A DNA stretch of 64,000 nt from Methanomassiliicoccus sp. (GTDB taxonomy: Archaea > Thermoplasmatota > Thermoplasmata > Methanomassiliicoccales > Methanomassiliicoccaceae). The position numbers were made by a program, and so were the translations under genes. The DNA lies in NCBI GenBank assembly GCA_012719175.1, contig JAAYAX010000011.1, positions 1 to 64,000 of the forward strand. Reading direction: 5' to 3'. Numbering within the stretch: the stretch's first letter is position 1; each line of letters begins with the position of its first letter. Below are positions 18,016 to 25,474 of this stretch, one piece after another. A model generated the notes under the pieces. The model saw only the letters and a list, made by a program, of their open reading frames with translations, was not told the DNA's origin and did not search any database.

Positions 18016-18321
18016 TCACGACTTCATGATGGCCAGCAGGAACAGGCCGATGGCGATGAGGGCCCCGATGAGGGCTGCCAGGATGTTCAGGAAAGCCGTC
18101 CAGATGGTCGCACCGATGCTGATATTTATCATGCCAGTGGAGGTCGGGTCCATCAGCCTGAGGGCCACCCAGATTATTCCGATGAGCAGGCCGACGACGA
18201 GCAGGACCACACCGATCGTGCGGCTCTTGCCGCTCCCAAAGTAGGCAGTGAACACGCCGGCCAACACCAGGAAGAGGCCCAAAGTCATCAGAAGTATAGT
18301 CAGGAATTCCATCAGTTCCAT
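18016..18321 (-). CDS. small membrane protein, three helices
   Basis: 101 residues with hydrophobic helices at about 5-27, 36-58 and 72-98. The middle loop ([19 protein letters not shown]) would be outside. I do not recognise the family. It begins 14 bp after the RAM-domain gene, so the two are likely an operon, which would place a ligand-sensing protein next to a membrane protein of unknown role. Confidence 0.7.
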   Translation of the reverse strand: MELMEFLTILLMTLGLFLVLAGVFTAYFGSGKSRTIGVVLLVVGLLIGIIWVALRLMDPTSTGMINISIGATIWTAFLNILAALIGALIAIGLFLLAIMKS

Positions 18322-18335
18322 TTTTTCACCTGTCT

Positions 18336-18569
18336 TTAGAATTTAATGCCCGTGAGCGTCTTGGTGTCAATGACCCCGGGGATCGAGCGGATAGCATCCA
18401 CCACAACTTGACCCAGGAGGTTGAAATCATCCGCCTCGATCTTCGCGATCAGATCGTACTCTCCAAAGAGGGGATGGAGTTCCACGACCTCTCTGACCTT
18501 GAGGAGCTCATTGTACACCTCATGCTCCTTGGCCGGTGCCGTGCTGATCAAGACAAACCCCACTGCCAA
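18336..18569 (-). CDS. stand-alone Lrp/AsnC ligand-binding (RAM) domain protein
   Basis: 77 residues matching only the effector-binding half of Lrp/AsnC regulators: AVGFVLISTAPAKEHEVYNELLKVREVVELHPLFGEYDLIAKIE..., then VVDAIRSIPGVIDTKTLTGIKF. There is no HTH, so it cannot bind DNA by itself; such proteins bind amino acids or modulate full-length Lrp members. A GGTGAG Shine-Dalgarno precedes alternative TTG (18569) and GTG (18563) starts. Confidence 0.88.
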   Translation of the reverse strand: MAVGFVLISTAPAKEHEVYNELLKVREVVELHPLFGEYDLIAKIEADDFNLLGQVVVDAIRSIPGVIDTKTLTGIKF

Positions 18570-18658
18570 ACTCTCACCTTAGAGCCCCATTAGTTTATCT
18601 GCCATATTAAATGTTTCGACCTCCAATGATTACCTGGCTACTGAGACCGCGGAATGCA

Positions 18659-19585
18659 TCATCCAGGAAGGCGGGACAGAACAGGCTCGGCCCTGTCCTC
18701 CACCATCTCCCAGGTGGGGATGTTGGTGAGCGAGCCCCTGGTCTCGAGGACGAACGAGGCAGTGGCACAACCGTACGCCACCGATTCCAGGAGGCCATGC
18801 CCATAGTACTGCCCGGCGTAGAAGCCGGCGCGGAAGGCATCCCCGGCACCGGTGGGGTCCACCACCCTGGTAGGCTTAGCCGCGGGCACCGCCCAAGTGC
18901 CTTTGCCGGTGAACACCAGGGAGCCGGCCGCCCCGCAGGTGTTGATGATCGTGCTCACGTCGCCGAGCAGGGCCTCCGGTGAGGTCGCGCCCATATAATT
19001 AAGGGCGGTGCGGAGCTCGTTCCTGTTGCAGAAGAAGCGGTCCGCAAGGGGCAGCGCCCTGCGGAACGAGTCCTGGTCCCATATGTGATGTATCTCCTGG
19101 GCCGGATCGAAGGACAGGTCCTTCTCCAGCCTCCGGCACTCCTCCATCAGCGGCAGGTAGTGCTCCGGTCTCCCCGTGGAGATGTGAACGAAGCGGGAGT
19201 CCCGGACCGCTGCGGCGTTCACGGGGAACTTGCCCATGTCGCGCATGGGCCCCTGATATACAAAGGCCACCTGGTCCTCCTTAGAGTCGGTCACCAGGAG
19301 AACGGTGGAGGTCTCGTATCCCTCCACGGTCTTCACGCCCGAGAGATCTACGCCCCTATCCTCCATGAAGCAGCGGAAGTCGGGGGGCAGGTCGGGGCCG
19401 ACGAAGGAGCACAGGGACGTGGGCACCCCCAGGGAAGCGGCCACGGTAGCTATGTTGGCGCCGGTGCCGCCGTAGTACCGGTGCTTCTCCAGTATGTCCA
19501 CCGAGGTGTTGGGCTCCGGAAAGTGTTGGAGGCTCATGATCTGGTCCAGGCACACATGCCCGTAGACGGTAAGGAACGGCCTCAT
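18659..19585 (-). CDS. PfkB family kinase, probably a nucleoside (adenosine) kinase
   Basis: 308 residues from ATG 19585, whose ATGA overlaps the stop of the upstream hydrolase gene. PfkB signatures: YYGGTGANIATVAASLG near residue 40 and the C-terminal anion-hole motif VVDPTGAGDAFRAGFYAG with catalytic Asp. The substrate in this family varies (ribose, fructose-phosphate, nucleosides). Coupling to S-adenosylhomocysteine hydrolase, which releases adenosine, argues for adenosine kinase activity that pulls the hydrolysis forward. This assignment rests on context. Confidence 0.85.
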   Translation of the reverse strand: MRPFLTVYGHVCLDQIMSLQHFPEPNTSVDILEKHRYYGGTGANIATVAASLGVPTSLCSFVGPDLPPDFRCFMEDRGVDLSGVKTVEGYETSTVLLVTDSKEDQVAFVYQGPMRDMGKFPVNAAAVRDSRFVHISTGRPEHYLPLMEECRRLEKDLSFDPAQEIHHIWDQDSFRRALPLADRFFCNRNELRTALNYMGATSPEALLGDVSTIINTCGAAGSLVFTGKGTWAVPAAKPTRVVDPTGAGDAFRAGFYAGQYYGHGLLESVAYGCATASFVLETRGSLTNIPTWEMVEDRAEPVLSRLPG

Positions 19586-20820
19586 GTGCCCTCTTGCCAT
19601 CCATGGAGGTACTTCCTCTGTTCCGCAGTCAGTTCGTCGATCCTCACGCCCATGACCTCCAGCTTGGTCCTGGCGACCATCTGATCGAGCTCCTCGGGTA
19701 CGTTGTAGACCTTGGGCTGGAGCGCTGCATGGTCCTTCACCAGGTGCTCCAATGACAACGCTTGAATGGCGAAGCTCATGTCCATGATCTCCACGGGATG
19801 CCCCTGCCCGGCGGCGAGGTTCATCAGCCGGCCTTCTGCGATAAGATAGGCGTGACGACCGTCCCTGAAGGTGTACTGGTCCACTGACTCCCGAACTCTA
19901 ATGGGGGGGCCGGCGAGCTCCTCCAATGCGGTCTTGGATATCTCGTTATCGAAATGGCCGGAGTTGCCCATGACGCACCCGCCCTTCAGGACCTCCAGGT
20001 GCTCCCTTCGGACGATGTCCTTGTTCCCGGACGCGGTGATGATTATGTCCGCCATCCTGGCAGCGTCCAGCATGGGCATGACCTCGAACCCGTCCATCTT
20101 GGCCTCGATGGCCCTGACCGGATCTATCTCCGTCACGATGACGTTGGCGCCCATGCCCTTGGCCCTCATGGCTATCCCCCTTCCGCACCAGCCGTAGCCA
20201 GCGACGACCAGGCGCTTACCGGCGATGAGCAGGTTGGTGGCGTTCATGAACCCGTCGAAGGTGGACTGCCCGGTGCCGTAGCGGTTGTCGAACATGAACT
20301 TCATGTGCGCATCGTTGACCGATATGACGGGGAACTCCAGCTTGCCCTCGGCGGCCATGGCGCGTAGGCGCACCACCCCCGTGGTGGTCTCCTCGTTGCC
20401 CCCCTTGACGTTCCCCAGGAGCTCGCGGCGGGAAGTGTGAAGGATGGTGATGAGGTCCGCGCCATCATCGATGACGAAGTCCGGCCTGATGTCCAGGACG
20501 GCGTTGAGGTTGGCGTAGTACTCCTCGTTGCTCTCGCCCTTCTTGGCATAGGTGTCCAGACCGTAGTGGCTCTGGAGGGCTGCGGCCACGGAGTCGTCGG
20601 TCGACAGAGGATTGCAACTGGCCAGGCGGACATCGGCCCCTGCCTCGGCGAGGGTCAGCGCGAGGATCCCGGTCTTGGCCTCCACGTGCAAGGCCATGGC
20701 GACCTTGACCCCTTTCAGCGTTCCATCCTCGACCAGGCGCTCCCTTATGGCCTGGAGCACGCCCATATGCGCGCGCGCCCACTCCAGCCGCCTGACTCCC
20801 TTGCCGATGAGCTCGTCCAT
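19582..20820 (-). CDS. ahcY: S-adenosylhomocysteine hydrolase
   Basis: 412 residues, typical of archaeal and Thermotoga-type enzymes. It splits S-adenosylhomocysteine into homocysteine and adenosine using bound NAD. Visible are LHVEAKTGILALTLAEAGADV, SCNPLSTDDSVAAAL, NRYGTGQSTFDGFM, the NAD-binding GYGWCGRGIAMRAKGMGANV, SGNKDIV, and MGNSGHFDNEI. The C-terminus KYLHGWQEGT fits the archaeal group. In some methanogens the homologue acts on S-inosylhomocysteine instead; a linked kinase makes adenosine the simpler reading here. It lies downstream of the phosphopantothenate synthetase gene. Confidence 0.95.
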   Translation of the reverse strand: MDELIGKGVRRLEWARAHMGVLQAIRERLVEDGTLKGVKVAMALHVEAKTGILALTLAEAGADVRLASCNPLSTDDSVAAALQSHYGLDTYAKKGESNEEYYANLNAVLDIRPDFVIDDGADLITILHTSRRELLGNVKGGNEETTTGVVRLRAMAAEGKLEFPVISVNDAHMKFMFDNRYGTGQSTFDGFMNATNLLIAGKRLVVAGYGWCGRGIAMRAKGMGANVIVTEIDPVRAIEAKMDGFEVMPMLDAARMADIIITASGNKDIVRREHLEVLKGGCVMGNSGHFDNEISKTALEELAGPPIRVRESVDQYTFRDGRHAYLIAEGRLMNLAAGQGHPVEIMDMSFAIQALSLEHLVKDHAALQPKVYNVPEELDQMVARTKLEVMGVRIDELTAEQRKYLHGWQEGT

Positions 20821-20851
20821 GATACTCAGTTCCGAGGAACGGGGAGCCCCT

Positions 20852-21598
20852 TTATTTCATTTCGCCTTCCAGCAGCTGGCACATGAGCTTCCTGGAGAGG
20901 CGGAGGTTGAGAGAGTTGTCGAACTCCGCGATCAGCCTCCTCCTCTCTGGGACGTCGTGCTCCAGCTCCTTCACCGCCCGCTCGATGTTGGGCACTGCGC
21001 GAGTGAGCTCGTCCACGACCGTGACGTGGGATTCCAGGGATGTGCGGGAGAGGGGGTTGAGGTCGACCGCCAGGACCTTCTTGCCGGCTCTCACCAGCGC
21101 TCCCGCGCGGTCCCCGTCCTCGAGGGGGATGAGCACCACGTCCGCGGCATAGATCCCCTCGGTGCAGCACATCGCCCGGTCCGAGGCGATGCCTTTCAGC
21201 CTGGAGGACTGCACCCGGCCCAGGACATCCTCTCCGCCCAAGCGCTCCAGGTAAGAGACCACCCTCTCCACCCTCTCCGGGCTGCGATGGAATAGGTTGA
21301 CCTCCACCATGGCGGGGACGGCGCGGGCCAGGGACAGCAGGCCCTCGGCGCACAACCCGGCAGCGTTGCCGTTGATGGTTATCACCGGACGCCTCGCTTC
21401 CAGAAGATATGCCGCTGCCGTGCGCTCTGCCAACCGGGCGGTGTCCGAGGTCCTCTCTCCCAGCAAGTAATCGAAGGCCTCTCCCCGCCCATGGGCGATG
21501 AGGCCAGTGGGTGCTACGACACCTTCCTTCACCAGGTCCGACATCCTCTCTCTTATCACCAGGGAACGGTAGCGGGGATGGTCCGGGGATATCTCCAT
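20852..21598 (-). CDS. 4-phosphopantoate--beta-alanine ligase (archaeal phosphopantothenate synthetase)
   Basis: 248 residues from ATG 21598 (MEISPDHPRYRSLVIRERM), which matches the family's usual start; a TTG at 21625 is possible. This archaeal enzyme replaces bacterial PanC in coenzyme A synthesis, joining phosphopantoate and beta-alanine with ATP. Characteristic runs are APTGLIAHGRGEAFDYLLGE, PVITINGNAAGLCAEGLL, VEVNLFHRSPERV and ADVVLIPLEDGDRAGALVRAGK. It ends 31 bp before ahcY, so the three genes (this, ahcY, kinase) probably form an operon. Confidence 0.9.
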   Translation of the reverse strand: MEISPDHPRYRSLVIRERMSDLVKEGVVAPTGLIAHGRGEAFDYLLGERTSDTARLAERTAAAYLLEARRPVITINGNAAGLCAEGLLSLARAVPAMVEVNLFHRSPERVERVVSYLERLGGEDVLGRVQSSRLKGIASDRAMCCTEGIYAADVVLIPLEDGDRAGALVRAGKKVLAVDLNPLSRTSLESHVTVVDELTRAVPNIERAVKELEHDVPERRRLIAEFDNSLNLRLSRKLMCQLLEGEMK

Positions 21599-21625
21599 GG
21601 TGCGAGCATCATCGAGGGTGAACAA

Positions 21626-21760
21626 ATCATTATTGGTATTGAAGCGTACGAAATTATCATTTATGATGGGGGAGACGAAAAATAAATATGTCTATCGGTA
21701 GGTTTAAATACTGATTAATCATTGTACTTGAACATACCGGTCTTCAGACCCCTGGTGAAT
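21626..21760. promoter_or_regulatory. divergent promoter region, coenzyme A gene and gar1-tfb
   Basis: AT-rich. A TATA box TTTAAATAC at 21704-21712 serves gar1. The opposite gene probably uses the AT-rich run around 21650-21670. Confidence 0.5.
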
Positions 21761-22030
21761 ATGAAGCTTTTGGGTGTTATCCAGGAAATAAGTTTTGATG
21801 GCAAGCTCATTGTCAGAGGAACTTTCGCGCCCGGTTCCCGGGATAGGATCGTGGACAATAGGAACAAGCCTTTGGGCTACATCCGTAGGGTCTTCGGTCC
21901 CGTGGATTCACCTTATATCATGGTCGAGCCGGTAGGACGAAGCAACCTGCTAGCAGCAGTGGGGAAGCAGGTCTACGTCGAGGAGGCCACAAGATATGAC
22001 AAAGGTAAGAGAAGGGACCGAAGAGATTGA
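21761..22030 (+). CDS. gar1: H/ACA ribonucleoprotein component Gar1
   Basis: 89 residues from ATG 21761, preceded by a GGTG ribosome-binding run; a TTG at 21722 would add 13 residues. Gar1 binds Cbf5 in the archaeal H/ACA pseudouridylation complex. The split six-stranded beta barrel is shown by [52 protein letters not shown] and a basic tail ([11 protein letters not shown]). It overlaps tfb by 35 bp, and gar1-tfb pairing is common in euryarchaea. Confidence 0.9.
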   Translation: MKLLGVIQEISFDGKLIVRGTFAPGSRDRIVDNRNKPLGYIRRVFGPVDSPYIMVEPVGRSNLLAAVGKQVYVEEATRYDKGKRRDRRD

Positions 22031-22928
22031 GAAATGCCCTGAGTGCGGTGGAAAACACCTTGTGAGGGATTACGAGAGGGGCGAGCTTATCTGTGAGGAT
22101 TGCGGTCTTGTCCTGGACGACCAGTTCATCGACCAAGGACCAGAGTGGAGGGCCTTCGACGTAGAGCAGGGAGAGAAACGCGCCAGGACCGGCGCGCCCA
22201 TGACCTATACGATCCACGACAAGGGTCTGTCCACAGAGATCTCCTGGAAGAACAAGGACAGCTATGGGAAGAGCATCCCTACCAGGAACAGGGCCCAGCT
22301 GTATCGTCTCCGCAAGTGGCAGCGCAGGATCAGGGTGTCCAATGCCACGGAGCGGAACCTCGCCTTCGCGCTGTCGGAGCTGGACCGTATGGCCTCGGCC
22401 ATGGGATTGCCCAGGAACGTGCGCGAGACCGCGGCCATGGTGTACCGAAAGGCGGTCAACAAGAACCTCATCCGCGGCCGCAGCATCGAGGGCGTGGTCG
22501 CCGCTTCCCTGTACGCGGCCTGCCGCCAGTGCAATGTCCCCAGGACCCTGGACGAGGTGGCCAACTCCTCCCGTGTGGGAAGAAAGGAGATAGGCCGGAC
22601 GTACCGCTTCATGACGCGCGAGCTCAAGCTCAAGCTCATGCCCACCAAACCTCAGGACTACGTGCAGAGGTTCTGCTCTGAGCTCAAGCTCACTGGCGAG
22701 GTGCAGTCCAAGGCCGCGGAGATCCTCAAGGACGCGGCCAAGAAGGAGCTGACCTCGGGTCGCGGTCCTACTGGCGTGGCCGCCGCTGCCATCTACATCG
22801 CCTCCATACTGTGCAACGAGCGCAGGACGCAGAGGGAGGTCGCTGATATAGCGGGGGTCACAGAGGTCACCATAAGGAACCGCTACAAGGAGCTGACGGA
22901 GAAGCTGGGCATTGAGATCCAGCTTTGA
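21996..22928 (+). CDS. tfb: transcription initiation factor IIB
   Basis: 310 residues. TFB bridges TBP on the TATA box and RNA polymerase. The N-terminal zinc ribbon has C-P-E-C-G-G (about 14-19) and C-E-D-C-G (about 34-38); the B-finger/linker follows ([21 protein letters not shown]). Two cyclin folds run from about 115-205 ([19 protein letters not shown]) and 210-300 ([46 protein letters not shown]). All parts are present and the length is normal. Confidence 0.97.
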   Translation: MTKVREGTEEIEKCPECGGKHLVRDYERGELICEDCGLVLDDQFIDQGPEWRAFDVEQGEKRARTGAPMTYTIHDKGLSTEISWKNKDSYGKSIPTRNRAQLYRLRKWQRRIRVSNATERNLAFALSELDRMASAMGLPRNVRETAAMVYRKAVNKNLIRGRSIEGVVAASLYAACRQCNVPRTLDEVANSSRVGRKEIGRTYRFMTRELKLKLMPTKPQDYVQRFCSELKLTGEVQSKAAEILKDAAKKELTSGRGPTGVAAAAIYIASILCNERRTQREVADIAGVTEVTIRNRYKELTEKLGIEIQL

Positions 22929-22986
22929 CCTCAAACCCTTTTTTCACATTCTTAACGATCCTCTTTTCCTTCGACTCCCGACTAAT

Positions 22987-24042
22987 CTAAGGTCGGACCC
23001 TGGAAAGGCGCATGTACTCGGTGCCGTCCTCCTTGACCCAGGCGAACAGTATCTCCTTCTTGACCCCGTGGGCCAGACGGACCGCGCGGGACATCTCCGG
23101 CCAGATGGTCTCATAGTCCTGTGGCACGGCATGCACCAGCCAGCGAGCGTGCGATCTCTCTGGATCGTCCTCGTACACCCGGAAGTGAGAGCCATACTTG
23201 AAGCCTGTCTTGACCACCAGGCCTCGGGAGCGCAGATCGTTGTACGCCCTGAGCCGGAGGTCGAAGTCCTGCTGGAACTTCAGCGCCCTCTTCTTGAACC
23301 TTTCCAGGGGGACCTTCCTTCCGGAGACAATCGTAGAGACCTCCAGCCGTCCCAGCTCCATGAGGTACGCGGCCTCGATCAAGGAGAGCTGCAGCACCTT
23401 ACCCAACTTCTTTCCGAAGAAGCCATGGTCGTAGACGCGCTGGGCGGGGCCCTCGTCGAATATCATGACCCGGTCCTCGAGCATAGCCGCCCTGACCGCC
23501 GGCCCTTCCCAGGACGTGTCGGCCACACCCTTGGGCTCGCTGCGGTCGGCATGATAGTATGTTATGTCCCCTTCCTCGTCAACTATAGCTATCAGCAGCT
23601 CCTTCCTCGTCCGCTCCGAGCGCTTCATACCCTCCATGAAGGGAGCGATCTTGAACACCGAGCGTTCGGATATGGCGGAGACCCAGTTCTTGGTGTGGCT
23701 GCTGTTGGGCGTCCCTCCGCGGGGGAACACCCGGAAGTCGAACTCATCGCCCGCAGGCTTCACCAGATAGCCCCGGGAGCGGAGGTCGCGGTAGACGATG
23801 TACTTTATCTCAAAGTCCCGGTGGGCGGAGGAGGCCGATGCCACCAGCCGCTCCAGGGAGATGGGCTCGTCGTCCATGACCACCTCCAGTCGGGCGCTCT
23901 CCACGAGGTAGATGGCCTCCATCAGGTCCATCTCCAGCCCGCCGCCTGATAACGGATAGCCGTAGAACCCCTTATTGTAGATCTGGCTCGCTTCCGTGGG
24001 GTCCTTGATGATGACGCTGTCCTTGACCAGCTCCCCGGGCAT
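22987..24042 (-). CDS. endA: tRNA-splicing endonuclease, two-repeat homodimeric type
   Basis: 351 residues from ATG 24042; a TATA-like run at about 24066-24073 is about 28 nt upstream, fitting a leaderless transcript. It cuts introns at bulge-helix-bulge motifs. Two EndA modules are fused: residues about 1-165, with FDFRVFPRGG, SSHTKNWVSAI and RKELLIAIV, and about 170-350, with YGSHFRVYEDDPERSHARWLVHAV and KKEILFAWVKEDG. The second carries the full catalytic Tyr, His and Lys; the first has Phe where Tyr would be and is probably structural. This is the epsilon-free, alpha2-like euryarchaeal arrangement. Confidence 0.93.
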   Translation of the reverse strand: MPGELVKDSVIIKDPTEASQIYNKGFYGYPLSGGGLEMDLMEAIYLVESARLEVVMDDEPISLERLVASASSAHRDFEIKYIVYRDLRSRGYLVKPAGDEFDFRVFPRGGTPNSSHTKNWVSAISERSVFKIAPFMEGMKRSERTRKELLIAIVDEEGDITYYHADRSEPKGVADTSWEGPAVRAAMLEDRVMIFDEGPAQRVYDHGFFGKKLGKVLQLSLIEAAYLMELGRLEVSTIVSGRKVPLERFKKRALKFQQDFDLRLRAYNDLRSRGLVVKTGFKYGSHFRVYEDDPERSHARWLVHAVPQDYETIWPEMSRAVRLAHGVKKEILFAWVKEDGTEYMRLSRVRP

Positions 24043-24211
24043 GTATCTGGCAGAAACTCCCCGGGGTATTAATCCTTTCCAAGCACCGGGGACCCCCGCC
24101 CTAGGCACTTAGTTCTCATCATGTGAGAAGAGAAGGGACCAGGTTTGAAGGTCGTCCTGCCCGGCCAGTGGGCCAAGGGGATCGTTCCGTCAGTTGGCTG
24201 TTTTGGGGACA

Positions 24212-24275
24212 GCTTATTTACCATAGAACGATAATATGAAGTTGTTAACCTGAAGTTAATAAGTAATGAGGTGAG
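24212..24275 (+). promoter_or_regulatory. promoter and candidate operator of the Phr-like regulator
   Basis: A TATA-like CTTATTTA (24213-24220) predicts a start near 24241. Just downstream lies the dyad TTAAC-CTGAA-GTTAA (24245-24259). A GAGGTG ribosome binding site (24268-24273) lies 6 nt before ATG 24280. The dyad shares the AAC-N5-GTT core with the one at the cdc48 start, which would fit self-repression. Confidence 0.5.
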
Positions 24276-24279
24276 AAGA

Positions 24280-24897
24280 ATGGTGGAGCTTGACGCCCTC
24301 CTCTCCGTTATCGAGAACCCCGCGCGCAGAAGGATACTTGAGGCCCTGGTACGAGAGCCACACTACCCCCTACAGCTCTCCAAGGAGCTGGGGATGACCC
24401 AGCAGGCGGTCATCAAGCACCTCAAGGTGCTGGAGGCGCAGGGCCTGGTGAAGAGGTACCGGGAGGAGAGCGACCTGGGGGGCCCGATGCGGCACAAGTA
24501 CTATCCCGCGGTCAACTTCACGATCGTGGTCGACGTGGGCCCCAACATATTCAATGCCAAGCTGGTGAAGAGGGAGCACGTGGCCTTGGCCGCCGAGGAG
24601 GCGGTCGATAGCGAGGAGGAGACGGAGACCAGGATAAGAGAGCTCAGGGAGAGGATGGCCGAGATCGACCATAACTTGCTTGCTCTGCAGAAGAAGAGGG
24701 AGGAGCTCATAGAGGAGAAAGAGAGGACCATGGACGAGGTCGCTCACCTCATGGCCGAGCAGCCAGATTACCGGCTCCGTAAGGCAATGTACGATTTCAT
24801 AAACCGCACGGACCTCGATCCCGAGCTGATCCTTAGGGAGCTATCCTTGCAGGACGAGGCCATCGAACGATATCTGAGGCAGTGGCTGGAGGATTGA
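24280..24897 (+). CDS. ArsR-fold HTH regulator with C-terminal coiled coil, Phr-like
   Basis: 205 residues from ATG 24280, chosen for its GAGGTG site. The N-terminal winged helix (about 1-75) reads LLSVIENPARRRILEALV, LQLSKELGMTQQAVIKHLKVLEAQGLV with the recognition helix, and RHKYYPAVN as wing. The C-terminal part (about 105-155) is a long charged coiled coil (TRIRELRERMAEIDHNLLALQKKREELIEEKER). This size and architecture match Phr, the Pyrococcus heat-shock repressor of hsp20, an AAA+ ATPase gene and its own gene. The same two kinds of targets, cdc48 and hsp20, follow here. Assignment as a heat-shock repressor is from family and context. Confidence 0.83.
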   Translation: MVELDALLSVIENPARRRILEALVREPHYPLQLSKELGMTQQAVIKHLKVLEAQGLVKRYREESDLGGPMRHKYYPAVNFTIVVDVGPNIFNAKLVKREHVALAAEEAVDSEEETETRIRELRERMAEIDHNLLALQKKREELIEEKERTMDEVAHLMAEQPDYRLRKAMYDFINRTDLDPELILRELSLQDEAIERYLRQWLED

Positions 24898-24898
24898 T

Positions 24899-25192
24899 AT
24901 GAGCGACAACGTGGACCCGAAAAAGATGGTGGAGAAGTACGTGGAGCAGATGATCAGCATGGCCAAGGAGGCAGGCCATATGCTGGACAAGACCATGAAC
25001 GCCATGGAGAAAAGCTCCAAGGAGCTCGTGAGCAACATATCTCAGGAGACCAAGGGCAGCACCGAGGAGATGAAGCGCCTGGCCTCTGACGTCATGGGGC
25101 AGGTCAGGCAGGACATACCCAAGGTCCGGGCTGAGCTCCACGAGCTGGAGGCCAGGGCGAGGGAGAAGCTTAGGGAGTACGAGCGCAGATAA
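24899..25192 (+). CDS. small coiled-coil protein
   Basis: 97 residues starting one base after the regulator's stop, so translationally coupled. The whole protein is amphipathic helix: KKMVEKYVEQMISMAKEAGH, then DKTMNAMEKSSKELVSNI, then KVRAELHELEARAREKLREY. There is no HTH and no membrane segment. I do not recognise a family. Its position suggests a partner or modulator of the Phr-like repressor, or a chaperone-like helper; both are guesses. Confidence 0.75.
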   Translation: MSDNVDPKKMVEKYVEQMISMAKEAGHMLDKTMNAMEKSSKELVSNISQETKGSTEEMKRLASDVMGQVRQDIPKVRAELHELEARAREKLREYERR

Positions 25193-25196
25193 GGGT

Positions 25197-25210
25197 AAAA
25201 TATATATAGA
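25197..25210 (+). promoter_or_regulatory. TATA box of the cdc48-hsp20 transcript
   Basis: AAAATATATATAGA, a strong TATA element; expected transcript start near 25230, leaving a leader of about 245 nt before cdc48. Confidence 0.65.
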
Positions 25211-25231
25211 AGTGCAATCATGTACATCTAC

Positions 25232-25252
25232 TAGACAACGTGTAGTTGTCTA
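25232..25252. promoter_or_regulatory. perfect palindrome at the predicted cdc48 transcription start, candidate operator
   Basis: TAGACAAC (25232-25239), spacer GTGTA, GTTGTCTA (25245-25252): arms of 8 bp match perfectly. It begins at the expected transcription start, where Phr-type repressors are known to bind in Pyrococcus. It could also act as an RNA hairpin at the transcript's 5' end. Confidence 0.6.
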
Positions 25253-25268
25253 CTTAGTTGGAGGCACG

Positions 25269-25433
25269 ATGAACCCCGATGTACCCGAGAGGGAGCGCAC
25301 GCCGGTCCCGAAGCGGCGATGGAAGCCGCTGGACGGCCCCGAGAAGAACGCCCACGCATGGTCAGGCCCCAGTGTGTATGCGAGCGGTTGCGAGATGCAA
25401 CCAGTCACATGGGATGTGTGGAGCGCACATTAG
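25269..25433 (+). CDS. possible 54-residue leader peptide gene upstream of cdc48
   Basis: ATG 25269 has a good GGAGG at 25260-25264 and lies inside the long cdc48 leader. The product is Pro-, Trp- and Lys/Arg-rich ([20 protein letters not shown], then a Trp-rich tail). No family is recognised. It may be a real small protein, a regulatory leader, or chance; the ribosome binding site is the main support. Confidence 0.3.
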   Translation: MNPDVPERERTPVPKRRWKPLDGPEKNAHAWSGPSVYASGCEMQPVTWDVWSAH

Positions 25434-25474
25434 ATGAACAAGTTCAAGGAATTAGATATGGGATGGTGAAAGGA

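Noticed and set aside
21918-22934. A 338-codon minus-strand frame over tfb
   Set aside because: Shadow of TFB; no motif, and it crosses the gar1-tfb overlap.
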